A stretch of DNA of 64,000 bases, taken from positions 30,321,034-30,385,033 of the forward strand of contig CM058231.1 in the NCBI GenBank assembly GCA_030180135.1, read 5' to 3'. A program made the translations under genes and the position numbers. The DNA comes from Orychophragmus violaceus (Eukaryota; Streptophyta; Magnoliopsida; Brassicales; Brassicaceae). Below, one piece after another: positions 34,638-47,705 of this stretch. The notes under the pieces are model-generated. The model worked only from the letters and a program-made list of their open reading frames with translations, was not told where the DNA came from and searched no databases. The number at the start of each line of letters is the position of its first letter. The first letter of the stretch is position 1.

Positions 34638-35821
34638 TGATACGATCAGAGTTTTAATCCCTAGATCTACACTGCAAGTGCACAGACGTGAACTAGTAGT
34701 ATATAGGGTATCGAAATCCACAGAGACTCTAGACCTTACGATAGATTGTAGAATTGTCAAATTAAGCTAGGTGAAACAGAGAATAAGCAGTAAATTAGAA
34801 CAAAAAACAAATCAGTAGCGAGATTGGTTTTGTAAGCAAGTCTAGGGAGTTCTCAGGAAATCAGACAAGGATATTAACTATCAGTCAGGATCAAATTAAG
34901 TCCGGTTCTAGAACTCAAACATAGATATAGAATTAACCAACTTTCGTTGCGAGAATTCTCTAAGTCTAATTAGCAGAAACCCAAATTTCTTTGCAATTCC
35001 TAACAGGTTAAACTAGGCTTAAGTGCAAGTTTGATATGTTCACAATTCAATTAAACCAAATTTCTTTGCGGATAATTCAATTGCTCAACCTAAATAGTTC
35101 AGATTCTAAATTACACTTCCGTGTCAATTTAATAACCTAAAGTCTAGATTCTAAGTGATCATGTTAGAAACTAGTATTAAGCACAATTCAGGTTGAAGAA
35201 CAAATAAGTTATGAATCCTAAACTGATAAATTAATCTAACAAGTCATGAAAACCTTTAAGAGAATCCCTAACCTAACTATGAATCTACTCAAACATTATT
35301 AATGTAACACAAATCAATGAATAAATAAATTGCATAAATAGAGAGTATAAAGAATAAAAGGGGTTCGAAATCTTCTCCAAAAGCAGGAAGCATTACATGT
35401 TCAGATCAGTCCCAAAAGCTCTAAAATCTCTATGCTCAAAGTATGAAAGTGTAGCCTAAGAAGTGGCTAAAAACCCTAATATAATGATCTAATCACGGCT
35501 GGGGCTTCTTTGTAATTATGAAAATATTTTGGGCTTTGTTGCAAATTCCAAACTCTTCATTAAACCGCCGAGAATGTCTGATTCGCATGTGTGTCGATCG
35601 ATGCACGAGATGTGTCGATCGATGCAAATCTCTGTTTTGGACAGTGAACTCTTCCTCTCGGCCAAATTCTCCAAATAGCTCTAGAATGCGCCATGATCTC
35701 CAAATCCGCTCCAAACATACCTAGACCTGTAAACATACCTAAAAGACTCCAAAACATAATAAAAGACTCGATAAATAAGACATATACCATGGTTAAAAAC
35801 TCTAAAATCCATGGTATATCA
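34638..35821 (-). repeat. Athila H 3' LTR
   Basis: 1184 bp. It contains two palindromes, cores at 35594..35601 and 35615..35622, 21 bp apart. The partner LTR has only one. It also lacks a 14-bp segment found in the other LTR (near 34842). On the minus strand it is preceded by the polypurine tract AAGTGTTGGGGAGT. Confidence 0.93.
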
Positions 35822-37165
35822 ACTCCCCAACACTTAGCCTTTGCTTGCCCTCAAGCAAAACAGAGAACTAGAATATGGTGAAGAGGTTTGAAAACTTTCA
35901 GAAACTCTTTTCATCTTAGAAGCAACAACACTCAGATTCCCCTTAGTAAGCCACATGAAAAATTCACCTGCAAGACATCAAGACCAACATATACTTCCCC
36001 CACACTTAGCAACTGTCCTGAGTAAACTCCACAATCAATCCAAAGCATTCAAATTCACCCTACTGACTTCTATAAGCATTTAAGTGCGGTCTCACCTAAG
36101 GATTATCGATCAAAGGGCACATGGATTCTTACTCTGTTAGCTCTAGACCACCATACTATCTTTTTCTGGTTCCTTTCTTCTCTTTTCCCTTCCTTAGCAA
36201 CTGATTTTTTCCCATTGGGTATCATTTTATTTTTTTATCAGTGCTCTTCCCGTTATGGAGTGTACTTTGGCATATTCCATGGATGCACAGGAGGTAATAG
36301 GGGTCTCTACCACTCCCGCGACCACTTCGGAGCTACTAGCTCATCCTCAGTTTATTATTCTCTTTTTTTTTTTACTTTAAAGAAGGGGAGAAGGGAACCT
36401 TACTTGGACGGTTTACAAGCTGTGTCAAAACTAACAGAGGAATCCGACTCAAGGTATACTAAGCCCTTAGGTGAGAAAATTAAGTCAAAATTAAGGGTGA
36501 AGTCAGTAAAGGATCCTCTGATACCTGAAGTGATGTGGGTGTTCTCAGTAGGCTGGTCTGCATTGGGGTTTTCTAATAGTCATAGATTGATCCTGCAAGC
36601 TCATCCCAATGGTTACTTAAGTTTCTGCAAGTGTTGTTGTTTTCTCAAAAATTCATTGTTTCCTACTTAAACTGTTTTGACTCGATAAAACAAAATTTTG
36701 ACTGACTATTAAGAAAACAAAAGCGTGCGTCAGTAGCTACCTCCCCCACACTTGAAACACACTGTCCCCAGTAGTGTCAAGCTAAGGATCAATGAGAAAA
36801 GAAATCGGAATGAAAACAAACCGAAAAATGCTCAGAACACTTACCTGTCGTCGGCCAGTGTCGATCGATGCCACAAGGGTGTCGATCGATGCAAGGCGAT
36901 TATGCCCACGGTTAAGCAGATAACCGGTGTCTGAACCGCAATTGAATCGGCAAACCGTAAATCGCAATTGCGTCGACCGATGCACTAAGTGTGTCGATCG
37001 ATGCAGTGCGATTCTGCCTGTTTTCTCACTCCTTTGAACACACACAAAAACAGAAAATTTAAAACACCAAATCAAAACGAAAAATGAAAACAAAAACGAA
37101 CCTAACAGTGGGTTACCTCCCACTCAGCGCTCTTTTAACGTCATTAGCTTGACATTTTAGCCGAA
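35822..37165 (-). other. Athila H 3' noncoding region
   Basis: 1.3 kb without a credible gene (the plus-strand ORF at 36215..36670 has no recognisable content). Besides the polypurine tract at the LTR there are two more purine tracts on the minus strand of the same kind, near 35995..36010 and 36741..36756 (AAGTGTGGGGGA). Two palindrome pairs lie at 36861/36882 and 36973/36994, both 21 bp apart. Confidence 0.75.
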
Positions 37166-38497
37166 TCAGGCAGAGGGTGTATCATCCAGAGGCAGAATCT
37201 GACCTCTAGGAATCTCGGCCTTAGCCCAATAATGCTTCACCCTCTGTCCATTCACAGTAAACTCCTTACCTTCCTGGCTGACTAGAACAACAGCTCCATA
37301 AGGGCGTACCTCCTTGATCGTGAAAGGACCAGACCACCTTGATCTCAGCTTACTTGGAAACAATTGCAAACGGGAGTTATACAAAAGTACCTGATCATTA
37401 GTCTCAAATTGTCTAGAGACAATCTTCTTGTCATGATAAGCTTTAGTCCTCTCCTTGTACAGCTTTGAGTTCTCATAAGCAAAATGCCTAATCTCATCCA
37501 ACTCATTAAGCTGCACCAATCTCCTTTCTGCAGCAGACTTAAGATCGAAATTCATCTGCTTCACAGCCCATGCTGCTTTGTGCTTAAGCTCTACTGGCAG
37601 ATGACATGCTTTTCCATACAGCAGATAAAATGGAGTAGTCCCAAGTGGTGTCTTGAATGCAGTCCGGTAAGACCATAGTGCATCATCCAGCTTTGCTGCC
37701 CAATCCTTCCTAGTCTCCTTGATTTGTCTATTAGAGACCTCGACTTGCCCACTAGTCTGAGGGTGATAAGAAGTAGCAACTCGGTGATGAACTCCATGCT
37801 TCTGTAGCAGCTTCTTGAAGACCTTATTAATGAAATGAGATCCTCCATCACTAATTACTATCCGAGGTACTCCAAATCTAGGGAATATGATGGTCTTAAA
37901 CAACTTAATGACCACCGAAGAATCATTGGTTGGACTAGCTATTGCTTCCACCCACTTAGACACATAGTCTACAACAACCAATATAAACTTATTCCCATAG
38001 GACGAGGGAAAAGGACCCATGAAATCTATGCCCCAGCAATCGAAAACCTCAACCTCAAGAATGAAATTCTGAGGCATCTCATGCTTCTTACTGATTTTCC
38101 CTCTCCTCTGACAGGCATCACACTGAGAGACAAAAGAATGAGCGTCTGCAAACATCGTAGGCCACCAGAACCCTGCTTACAAAACCTGAGACACAGTCTT
38201 GAAAGTAGCAAAATGTCCAGCATAATTTGATCCATGACAGTGGAATAAGATATCTGGAACCTCTGATTCAGCAATGCATCTCCTGTAGAGACCATCCGAA
38301 CAGTGCTTGTAGAGATAAGGCTCATCCCAATAGTATCGTCTGAGTTCTATGAAGAACTTCTTCTTGGCATACCCCTTTAACTCATCTGGTTCAGTCTCTA
38401 CAGCCAGGTAATTAGCTATATCTGCATACCAGGGTCGATTAGTCGTTGCGACAGCATCAACTTCGAAGTCGTATTGTTCAATTTGAACCTTAAAAGG
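37166..38497 (-). pseudogene. Athila H integrase with one in-frame stop
   Basis: Minus strand. The zinc-binding half has HCHGSNYAGH and CDACQRRG; between them a TAA replaces the glutamine usually before AGFWWPTMF (about 38179). The catalytic core is well kept: [21 protein letters not shown] and [16 protein letters not shown] supply the D, D and E region. The C-terminal domain ([28 protein letters not shown]) runs to the stop at 37166. Apart from that stop and a broken link to RNase H, it is close to intact. Confidence 0.88.
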
Positions 38498-39394
38498 TTA
38501 TGGGCTCGTATCCGCACTGCAACGATCGTCGCATGGGGCAGCATCGATCGTTGTGTCCTCTTCACATGCATCGATCGTCACAGATGTTGGATCGATCGTC
38601 GCAATGCGATTAATCAGACAGTTCTCCAAATTTCTGTTCAAATCCATCTCAAATACTGTCCCGATCATATTGACGTTCTCCTTAGGCAAGAAATCATTAA
38701 TGGGCACGTCTTCTTCAACTAGAATCCTTGACAGATGGTCAGCAACTCCATTCTCAACTCTCTTCTTGTCCCTCACTTCAATGTCAAACTCTTGAAGCAA
38801 CATAATCCATCTCAACAATCTTGGCTTAGCATCCTTCTTCTGCATCAGATACTTCAGAGCTGAATGATCAGTGTGCACAATCACTTTGGAACCAACAAGA
38901 TAGGGGCGAAACTTCTCAAATGCAAAGACAACAACCAACAACTCCTTCTCTGTAGTGGCATAGTTTTTTTGCGCATCATCTAATGTCCTGCTGGCATAGT
39001 AAATAGCATGAAGCTTTCTGTCCTTCTTCTGCCCCAGGACAGCTCCTACAGCATAATCACTTGCGTCGCACATTACCTCAAAAGGTAGATCCCAATCTGG
39101 TGGCTGAACTATAAGAGTACTCACTAATGCTTGCTTGATCTGTTCAAATGCAGTTTGACAATCTGCAATGAACTCAAACTTGGTATCCTTACACAACAAA
39201 GCAGTTATTGGTCTAGCAATCTTACTGAAATCCTTGATGAACCGTCTATAGAAACCAGCATGTCCAAGAAATCTCCTCACAGACTTCACAGAATCAGGCG
39301 CCTGAAGGCTGGTCATGACCTCAATCTTAGCACGGTCTACTTCGATCCCTGCTTCAGACACTCTATGTCCAAGAACAATGCCATCTCTGACCAT
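38498..39394 (-). CDS. Athila H RT end and RNase H, with palindromes in the C-terminal tail
   Basis: 298 codons on the minus strand: [19 protein letters not shown] (RT thumb), [19 protein letters not shown], then RNase H with [33 protein letters not shown] and [11 protein letters not shown], and the linker VADHLSRI. The tail after ~residue 235 contains four TCGATCGT-type cores (38522..38599; spacings 22, 27 and 21) that translate as repeated TIDAC/TIDPTS/DDRC. It is frame-shifted relative to the upstream protease/RT ORF (overlap at 39337..39394). Confidence 0.88.
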   Translation of the reverse strand: MVRDGIVLGHRVSEAGIEVDRAKIEVMTSLQAPDSVKSVRRFLGHAGFYRRFIKDFSKIARPITALLCKDTKFEFIADCQTAFEQIKQALVSTLIVQPPDWDLPFEVMCDASDYAVGAVLGQKKDRKLHAIYYASRTLDDAQKNYATTEKELLVVVFAFEKFRPYLVGSKVIVHTDHSALKYLMQKKDAKPRLLRWIMLLQEFDIEVRDKKRVENGVADHLSRILVEEDVPINDFLPKENVNMIGTVFEMDLNRNLENCLINRIATIDPTSVTIDACEEDTTIDAAPCDDRCSADTSP

Positions 39395-40925
39395 GAAATG
39401 ACACTTCTCCCAATTAAGAACAAGTGCTTCTCCTCACATCTAGTTAGCACTTTACACAGATTATCCAAGCACTCATAATAAGATGACCCGTAGACTGAAA
39501 AGTCATCCATAAACACCTCCATAAAGTCCTCAGTCATATCAGTAAATATGGACATCATGCATCTCTGGAAGGTGGCTGGTGCATTACAAATTCCAAAAGG
39601 CATCCTGCGGTATGCAAATGTGCCATATGGACAAGTAAAGGTAGTCTTTCCCTGATCCTCTGGATGAATGGGAATCTGGAAGAAACCTGAATATCCATCG
39701 AGGAAGCAATAGTAGGGGTGATTTGCTAACCTCTCCAGCATCTGATCAATGAAAGGTAAAGGGAAATGATCCCTTCTTGTCGCAGCATTGAGCTTCCTGT
39801 AATCTATGCACATCCGGTGTCCAGTCACAGTCCTTGTAGGAATCAGCTCGTTCTTCACATTCTTCACTACTGTAACTCCACCTTTCTTAGGGACTACATG
39901 GACTGGACTAACCCAATGGCTGTCTGAAATCGGATAGATGATCCCAGCATCTAGGAGCTTCATGATATCCTTCTTTACCACATCCTTAAGATTAGGATTC
40001 AGCCTCCTCTGATGCTCCACAGATGTCTTAGACTCGTCCTCAAGATGTATCCGATGCATGCACAGCTCCGGAGAGATTCCTGAAATGTCATCAAGAGAAT
40101 AGCCAAGAGCTTTGCGATGCTTGCGCAGCTTGCTTAGCAGTAAAGTGAGCTCTGCGTTGTTCAAACTAGCATTAACATTCACTGGATATGTCGAATTAGG
40201 TCCAAGAAATGCGTACCTTAGCCCGAATGGAAGTTGTTTCAGCTCAATTTTCGGGGCTTTTTCCTCTGCCCAATCACTGTCGACATGAAACGATCGATGC
40301 ACTAAAGGTGTCGATCGATGCAGCGTCGCATCAGACACATCTACCTGCATCACTTGCTCAGCAGAATCCATTAGCCTCGCATAGCAAATTGCGGGCTCGT
40401 ATTGCAGAAGCTCCAGCTCCATTATAGAGCTTAGTAAAGCTCTCTCTAGCGGATCCTCAGCATGTGTCTTATGAAAGTAATCTGCAGCCAAATCGCTGAG
40501 TGTATCCACATAAAAGGTCTGTCTGTCGATGGTTGGTCTCTTCACCAGTTTGTCCATATCAAAACTCATCTTCAGATCACCCACATTCAGAATTATCTTA
40601 CCTCTCTGGCAGTCAATCATCGCACCAGCAGTAGCCAAGAAAGGCCTACCCAAAATCAGTGGATCCTTTGGTTCCTCTCCATACTGCAGAACCACAAAAT
40701 CAGTAGGAATCACACATTGGCCAATCATTATAGGCACATCTTCCAATATTCCTTCAGGAATTCTGATTGTTTTGTCTGCTAAGACTAATGAGATCCTAGT
40801 GGGCAGGAAGTCAGTCATCCCAAGTCTCTTGGCAACAGAGAAGGGCATAAGGTTCACACTAGAACCAAGATCACATAGAGATCTCTCAAATCTTTCCCTG
40901 TAGATACCACAATCCAACACAAAGC
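39337..40925 (-). CDS. Athila H protease and reverse transcriptase
   Basis: Minus-strand frame of ~527 codons. Protease: [20 protein letters not shown], with the Athila form DLGSS of the DTG active site. [74 protein letters not shown] and the catalytic FMDDFSVYG. Between them, at 40286..40322, two palindrome cores (40290 and 40311, 21 bp) are read through as [12 protein letters not shown], an in-frame seven-codon repeat. The frame shifts near 39420 into the RNase H ORF. The 5' end is cut by copia D and resumes at 48385. Confidence 0.92.
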
Positions 40926-41599
40926 TGAAGGAATGTTTAGGGGTTAATCCAGATTCAATTCTCAGATTGATCAGTTCCTAAACATGCGGATCTAGGTTCT
41001 CTTGAATAGAAACAACATTGATCTCACCTTTTACCTGTTTTGTGCAGCGGAAAGGGAGAACAGGTCAGAGATCAGAGAGCCACCGAGAGATAACTCCTCC
41101 AGAGGTTCACACACGCACACCGAGCAGGAAGAGGCTGCTAGACCAGGAGGAAATCGGCGCAGAGAGAGAGAGGAGGCTCGCGGCTAGGGCTTATTTCGAC
41201 CTGAACTCGTCTTAAGTTTATATAAACTCGTTCAGTTCGTTTTGGGCCATTTGGCCCAAATGCCAATTTACTCCGAGGCGTTCGCGCACTGTGTCGATCG
41301 ACACGCCTTGTGCATCGATCGACACACAGTGCCTAAACCGTTTTATTCTCTCTAAGTACAGTAAATGCCTAGCACTTTTACCGTACTTCTGCTAAACCAT
41401 TCCTACACGTTTTCCTGTTAGCTTAGGCGTGTGACCCATATGGGATCATATAATAAAGGCAATAAGTCCAAGACTTATAGATCATGAGCGGACTCTAGCA
41501 AGCCATCATGACCCCCAGTATTATATGACTTATGTCTGATCATTGACATACTCTTACTTTCTAGAGACAGTACCGAGATTACTGGACACAATTCCAACA
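40926..41599 (-). repeat. copia D 3' LTR
   Basis: Palindrome cores TCGATCGA at 41294..41301 and 41315..41322 (21 bp), within a longer imperfect stem (GCACTGTGTC ... ACACAGTGC). Confidence 0.95.
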
Positions 41600-44500
41600 A
41601 TCTCCCACTTGTACTGGAATCTCTGTATTCATAATCCTTTTGTCTCAATATCTCGATTAGTCATAAGGCAAGATTAGTGTCATCCTTATAAAGCCTAATC
41701 TTGTTCATCGGACTCTGATTTGATACTGACAATCCAAACGACTCAGGACAGTCCGTTTGAGCATGGCCATGCATTTTCCAGTATTCAAATCTCCGATTGG
41801 CCTAGAGATATTCACTCCATTTATATTGGAGGGACAAATCCCGTCTTGTTCCATCACTGTAAACTACTCATTTCATAATGTACCCAAACAAGGTCCTTAT
41901 AACTATCGCAGAACGACAGCGTTAGACAATGATCAAAGTGCATCAGTCCATGTGCAGTCACATGCATGCGAACTCAGGTCTAAGGACTATACTCTATAGT
42001 CGTAGTGAGAATCTTTTATGACACTGATATAAATATCCTGAAGAGTTCTCATAAGCGGGTCTTGTCCGGTCGTATGTTCCCAAACATACACCTATGTACT
42101 GACTTTGATGCCGCGCATCTATGACACACTGAGACTTTGTCATAAGTCACGTACCAATCCAGTCTCACACGGTTGTTGGTGTTCCAATTTCAACAACCTT
42201 CGACTAGGGACAGGATGATATAAGCCATCTATCAAATATAGGGTCTCATGATCAAGCTAAATGACTTCGATGACTCAAGATCAAGTCATTTACTTCGATG
42301 ACCTATAAAATGGTTCATATCATTTTGGAACGATTATTTCATCACAGTTAAAATAATCTTGAAATAATAATTTCATTATTAAACATCTCAAATGTTTTAC
42401 AAGAACATATCAATAACTAAATAAAGCCCTTTACTAACTCCCACTGAAATTAAGACTATATCTTAATTTCACTTATCCTACAGCAACAGTCCGCGACTCG
42501 TGCTTAGGCCTAAGGAGTGGCTTCGTTAATAGATTAACAACGTTCTCATTCGTTGAAACTTGCTGATCTACTTAACATCTCTGTCATTTATCTCACGGAA
42601 TAGGTTATACCTATCCTCAAGGTGTTTGGACCTCTGATGTGCAGCTAGTCTCATCTATGCTGGAAATCACATCAAGTTCAGTGACGAACTCTTCTTTCCA
42701 AACAACCTCTTTCGCCACTTCCCAAGTTGCGAAATGTTCAGCTTAAGTCATGGAGTCAGCAACAGTGCCTTGCACCGCCAGATAGACACAAGATATAACC
42801 GGACTGTGATCGGAAATCATCTTTGTCTATTGGAAACTTGCCTTTCAGACTCTACCGACTCGTAGCACCTCACTTTCTCCGTAACTCAAGAATTTATCCT
42901 TAGTATTCCTCAAATACTTTAGGATATTCTTTACGGCAATCCAGTGATTCTTTGCTGGATTTGACTGGTCTTTACTTGTCTTGCTTAACATTAAAGCAAC
43001 ATCGAACAAGTACGTTTCATGGCATACATGATAGATCCAATTGCCGTTGCATATGGAATCCTATCCATGCTTTCAAGCTCAGCAGTTATCGTAGGACACT
43101 GCTTCTTGCTTGACGTATTACCATGTGACATTGGCATAAAACCCTTCTTGGAATGCTGATTAGGTGCAGGACTTTGTCAATTTAAGAATCTTGACTTTGT
43201 CCTACCAGCTCTTTTGGATCTCTATCTTTAGATCCAAAATCCAAGAACATACGTGGCTTTACTCATGTCAATCATTAGAACCAACTCCCAAGCCAGTCCT
43301 TTACTGACTGCAGCATTGGGACGTCATTTTCGAGAATCAGTATGTCATCGACATACAATATGAGAAATGCAATATCGCTCCCACTAATCTATTAGTAAAC
43401 ACACAGTTCCGCTTCGTTCCTGTTCAAGTCAAAACCTTGACTACTTCAACAGAACGAAGATTCCAACTCCGATATGTTTGCTTCCATCCATGAATGGATC
43501 GATGAAGCTAACTTACATAAAATGTAATTTTTCGGGGTCCGGGCTTACTTTCGCTTCTTTGAATTTCGCAGATTCGTCGCTTTCAATGATCATCAGATCA
43601 TGCGAACTTTCAATGATTATCAGGTTCAACTAATGACGAGAAATCACTCTCGGATTAGTAACTGATTCATTCATATCTGCGAACTTCAGGCTCCACAGGT
43701 GTGGATTCTACAGAAATCTGTAAATCCTTCCGCTGCTCTCCCTCAATAGGTAAAGCAGCCTCCTGTATTTCTCGAATTTCTTCGAGTTATACTTTTACTC
43801 CCACTGTTATTCTTGGAAAATAACTTCCCTTCCAAGAAAAACAGAATGGACGTAAAAGTAACAAGCCTTGGTTTCCTTCGGACAAGGCTTCACATGTGTA
43901 GATTCTACAGAAATCTGTAAATCCTTCCGCTGCTCTCCCTCAATAGGTAAAGCAGCCTCCTGTATTTCTCGAATTTCTTCGAGTTATACTTTTACTCCCA
44001 CTGTTCTTCTTGGAAAATAACTTCCCTTCTTAGAAAACAGAATGGACGTAAAAGTAACAAGCCTTGGTTTCCTTCGGACAACAAGCGAAGTAGCACAACT
44101 ACAGATACTCAGTAAAGACAAATTTGGATCGATTCCAATCCACATTTACGTGGTGTCTTTCAACTGATATTGGTGGAACTATTTTAGCGTAAACTTAGAT
44201 ATTTCTAGAGCGTTATTCTTAAAATATCATGGAAGATTCGTGTGATTCATCTTTAATCATTTCTAATAAGATCTGATTCTTTCTCACAGAAACACCTTCA
44301 GGTTTTCAGGAGAAATGAGCTGTGAAACGATTTCACACTCATTCAGATGATCACATAATCAATGACTTAAGTATTCTCACTCGTGATTTTAATCCAGAGT
44401 CTTAATACTTTTGTCATTCAGATCCTATACTTCATTCTGGAACTCTTTCGACCATTTCAAAGAATTCCGACTTGTGTTTCATCAAATGAACACAGTCACA

Positions 44501-45035
44501 CTCACTGAAGTAATCAGTAGAGACAATGAAGTACAGGAGATTTTCTCTGGCATTACTGCTCATTGGGCCACATACATTAGTATGTTCCAGGTCCAATAAG
44601 CCTTTGGGCCTTTCTCTAGCTCGGCTAAGATAGGCCCTTTACCATTTGGTCTAGTAAACAGAATTCAAGTCTCATAAGATATTTTATCAAATGAGCCCAA
44701 CAGTCCATGACTATGGGATTTCTGAATCCGACTTACTCTATGTGACCAAGACTTTATGCCAAGAAAAATCAGGTTTAATTCATCAGATTTAAACCAATTC
44801 GGTATTTATGTTACATTTAGGCACTCTTTGGTTTAAGATATAAAACCCATTCCATGAATAGGGTGCTACAATTAATATTTCATTAAGATCAAAAGAACAA
44901 AACTTGTCTTTTATCAAAATGAAAAACATTCAAATTCTTACAAGAAAATGAAAGACAACTCTGCTTAAAGCAGGTACATTGTAGCAATTACTTAATACAA
45001 AACCAAGCCTCAAAGGGATCTATAAGTGAAAAACC
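41600..45035 (-). pseudogene. copia D 3' noncoding region and pol relic
   Basis: Same structure as in copia C: polypurine tract, hairpin at 41984..42001, unreadable RNase H/RT/integrase remains, and a ~196-bp tandem duplication (starts near 43688 and 43885). The close match to copia C over all lesions shows a common, already defective ancestor. Confidence 0.8.
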
Positions 45036-46055
45036 CTACGGCTGAGGCAGCATCCCAAGCTCCTTCCAGACATGTAGTTTCACTTGCCCTTCCTTCAACG
45101 TTCTACTGTTGCTTAGGCTCTGCATATTATCACAAATATCAGTGCCACAACCAGTATCCAATACCTTTAAGGTAGAACTTGAAGTAATAACATGAATACC
45201 TGAGGAAGTAGTCGCATACATCGACTTTAACTCCTCATCATCTTCCATGAATCTAATGCAATCTCTCTTCCAATGCCCTGTCTCCTTACAGTAGCAGCAC
45301 TTACCAACGTAAGAGGTATCTGACTCGGGCTCAGAAGACACACGCTTGCCATGATTCAAAATCTGGACAACTTTGTCTTCACCCTTGTCAGCATTAGGTT
45401 TAGTAAACCTACCCTTCTCATTCATGAGATTGTACAGGGTACTCTTCACGTTTGGCTCAACTGTCTTGAGCATATCATGCAGTTCAGTCAGCGTCTTTGT
45501 TAAGCCTTTCTTGATATAGTTCCTTCTGAACTTATCATAGCTTGACGGCAGTGACTGCAGAATGATCTCAGTTGCCAATTCTTGGCTAACTGGATAATCC
45601 AGTTTCCTCAGGTTATCAATGTAACCCATCATTTTACTGACATGAGGACTCACTGGATGATCATTTGGTAGCTTGCAGCTAGTGAGAGACTTAACCAACT
45701 GGCATCTCTCCACCCTTATCTGCTCCTGAAATTTCAATTTCAGGCTGCTGATCATCTCTATTGGCGACTCCATGTTCTCATATTGCTTCCGCAAGTCTGA
45801 GTCCATGGTAGCCAATATCAGACCACGCACATCTACCGCATCATTATAATGCTTATTCCAAGCATCATATACTGCATGAGAAGCATTGGACCCGATCCTC
45901 ACGGGGAGAGCTCTCTCAAGAACATAGTCCTTTCTCTCCTGTCTGAGGACTAGCCTCAGGTTCCGCGACCAAGTCAAGAAATTTGATCCGTTCAGCTTGT
46001 CCATCTTAAGGACAGACCGGATCGAGAAAGTGTTTTGATTGTTTGTGCTAGTCAT
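45036..46055 (-). CDS. copia D gag with protease stub, intact
   Basis: 339 codons on the minus strand. N-terminal MDKLNGSNFLTWSRNLRLVL, capsid-like region with ELATEIILQSLPSSYDKF, linker, zinc knuckle CCYCKETGHWKRDC, then SSTLKVLDTGCGTDIC: the first residues of the aspartic protease, including its DTG. The ORF ends about 35 codons after the DTG (KLHVWKELGMLPQP), where complete copia elements continue into protease. Single copy of the 25-codon unit that is duplicated in A and C. Expected to form particles and bind RNA; it lacks the enzymes. Confidence 0.93.
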   Translation of the reverse strand: MTSTNNQNTFSIRSVLKMDKLNGSNFLTWSRNLRLVLRQERKDYVLERALPVRIGSNASHAVYDAWNKHYNDAVDVRGLILATMDSDLRKQYENMESPIEMISSLKLKFQEQIRVERCQLVKSLTSCKLPNDHPVSPHVSKMMGYIDNLRKLDYPVSQELATEIILQSLPSSYDKFRRNYIKKGLTKTLTELHDMLKTVEPNVKSTLYNLMNEKGRFTKPNADKGEDKVVQILNHGKRVSSEPESDTSYVGKCCYCKETGHWKRDCIRFMEDDEELKSMYATTSSGIHVITSSSTLKVLDTGCGTDICDNMQSLSNSRTLKEGQVKLHVWKELGMLPQP

Positions 46056-47705
46056 AACTGAAAATTAAGATAAAAGGATTTTAGTTAATATGTTCAATAT
46101 GATTAATCTCGTATTAAATTTAATATGATTAATCACGCATTATATTCAATAACATAAGTTACCCTCAATAGAATATAATGATTCCAAGATCCACATATAA
46201 CTAAGATCAAAGTGGGCCACTGGCCATCACCCAACCTTAGCTTATATCGGTAAGCCCTATATCGGCTAATTATATCCGTGATATAACTCTTGGTTGTGAA
46301 TCTGGGCCCGAGGCCCAATCCACTCTGATGTCTCAAGGCCCGGGACTCCCGATGGCCTAGTCAAGAAAACCAGACTATACAGTCATGTAATCATTAATGT
46401 CTGGGACTCCCAATGACATTTATGAATCACAAACCGTCTTATCCACGCAAAAGCAGACACCCTCACACTGTAAGGCCATGAATACAATTGAATGGGCTTC
46501 AACAGCTGACATAGCCTGGACAAGACATCCAACGCTTGATATTATTTGAGGTTCGTAGGTTTATTTTAAAATCTCATTCCCAAAATAGAAGATTACTATT
46601 TCGGGAAACTTTCCATTTTAGAAAACCTACTATTTTTGGAAACTTTCTAAAATTGGAAACTTTCTAAAACCGGAAACTTCCTAACTTTAGAAATTTCTTA
46701 AAATCCGAATCATGCAAATCTAGAAACTTCTATAAATTAAGAAAGTTTCTAATTTCAAAATATCGGAAACTTTAATTTAAAATCGATTTATATTCTTTAT
46801 GAAATAAATTTTAAATTAAATCTGAAGAAAGACTCAAATAATTGGCCCAATCGTTTTAACTTCTTGGCCCGAGGCCGAAGAATTGGTCTATGTCCGAGAC
46901 ATAACCCGATCGTCCAATTAGATGACATAACCAGTCTGGTTCATTAAAATTGGTCTAACCAAAATTAATTACTACGACGACCACAATTGTCAACCGGTTA
47001 TTTACTAAACCGGATTTTCTCAATTTATTTGGTCCAACCAAATCAAATTAGAAAATCCTGGTTTAGGCACTAAATCCAATAATTCTTTCGACATTGGATT
47101 TCTTGTCCCGGTTTAACCAGACTTAATAAAATTATTAAATCTGTTTATTAAACCAGGACGAATTAATTTTAATCAAAATATTAAACCGAGCCTTAAACCA
47201 ACCATGTCGATCGATGAACCAACCGTGTCGATCGATCCATCAACCGCATCGGTCGATGCTCTTAGCATCGATCCTGCATCGATCGTGCATCGATACTGTA
47301 TCGATCGATGCTCTCACGCATGCACGGAACCGAGCCAAAACCCTAACCGTGTCGATCGATGCACCAACCGCATCGGTCGATGCACCAACATCGAACCTGC
47401 ATCGATCCTGCATCGATCGATGCTTTCACGCGTTAACAGGTTTAGCCGAGAGTCTGTATCGACCGATCCATGCGATCGTATCGATCGATCCATGCGATCG
47501 CAGCCGATACTCATTCTCTCGGATCATATCGCATACCAAATCATATAGCTTGATCATGCGATTTTTTCATATGTTTAGGTTTCAATTCTTGTTACTTAAG
47601 TGATTTCTCTTATCAGTAGTTGATTCAAAACACTTTTAAACAAGAAAAACAATCCTAAACTTGAATCTAAACAAGAAAAACCAGAACCAACAGCTCTGAT
47701 ACCAC
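46056..47705 (-). other. copia D leader, palindromes and primer-binding site
   Basis: Primer site 47693..47704 (TGGTATCAGAGC on minus). GAAACTTTCTAAAA array at about 46607..46775. TCGATCGA palindrome cluster at 47200..47500, homologous to that of copia C but with two fewer units at its right end. Confidence 0.85.

Noticed and set aside
36215..36670. 151-codon plus-strand ORF in the Athila 3' region
   Set aside because: No recognisable domain, opposite to the element, low complexity, and not an env-like ORF.
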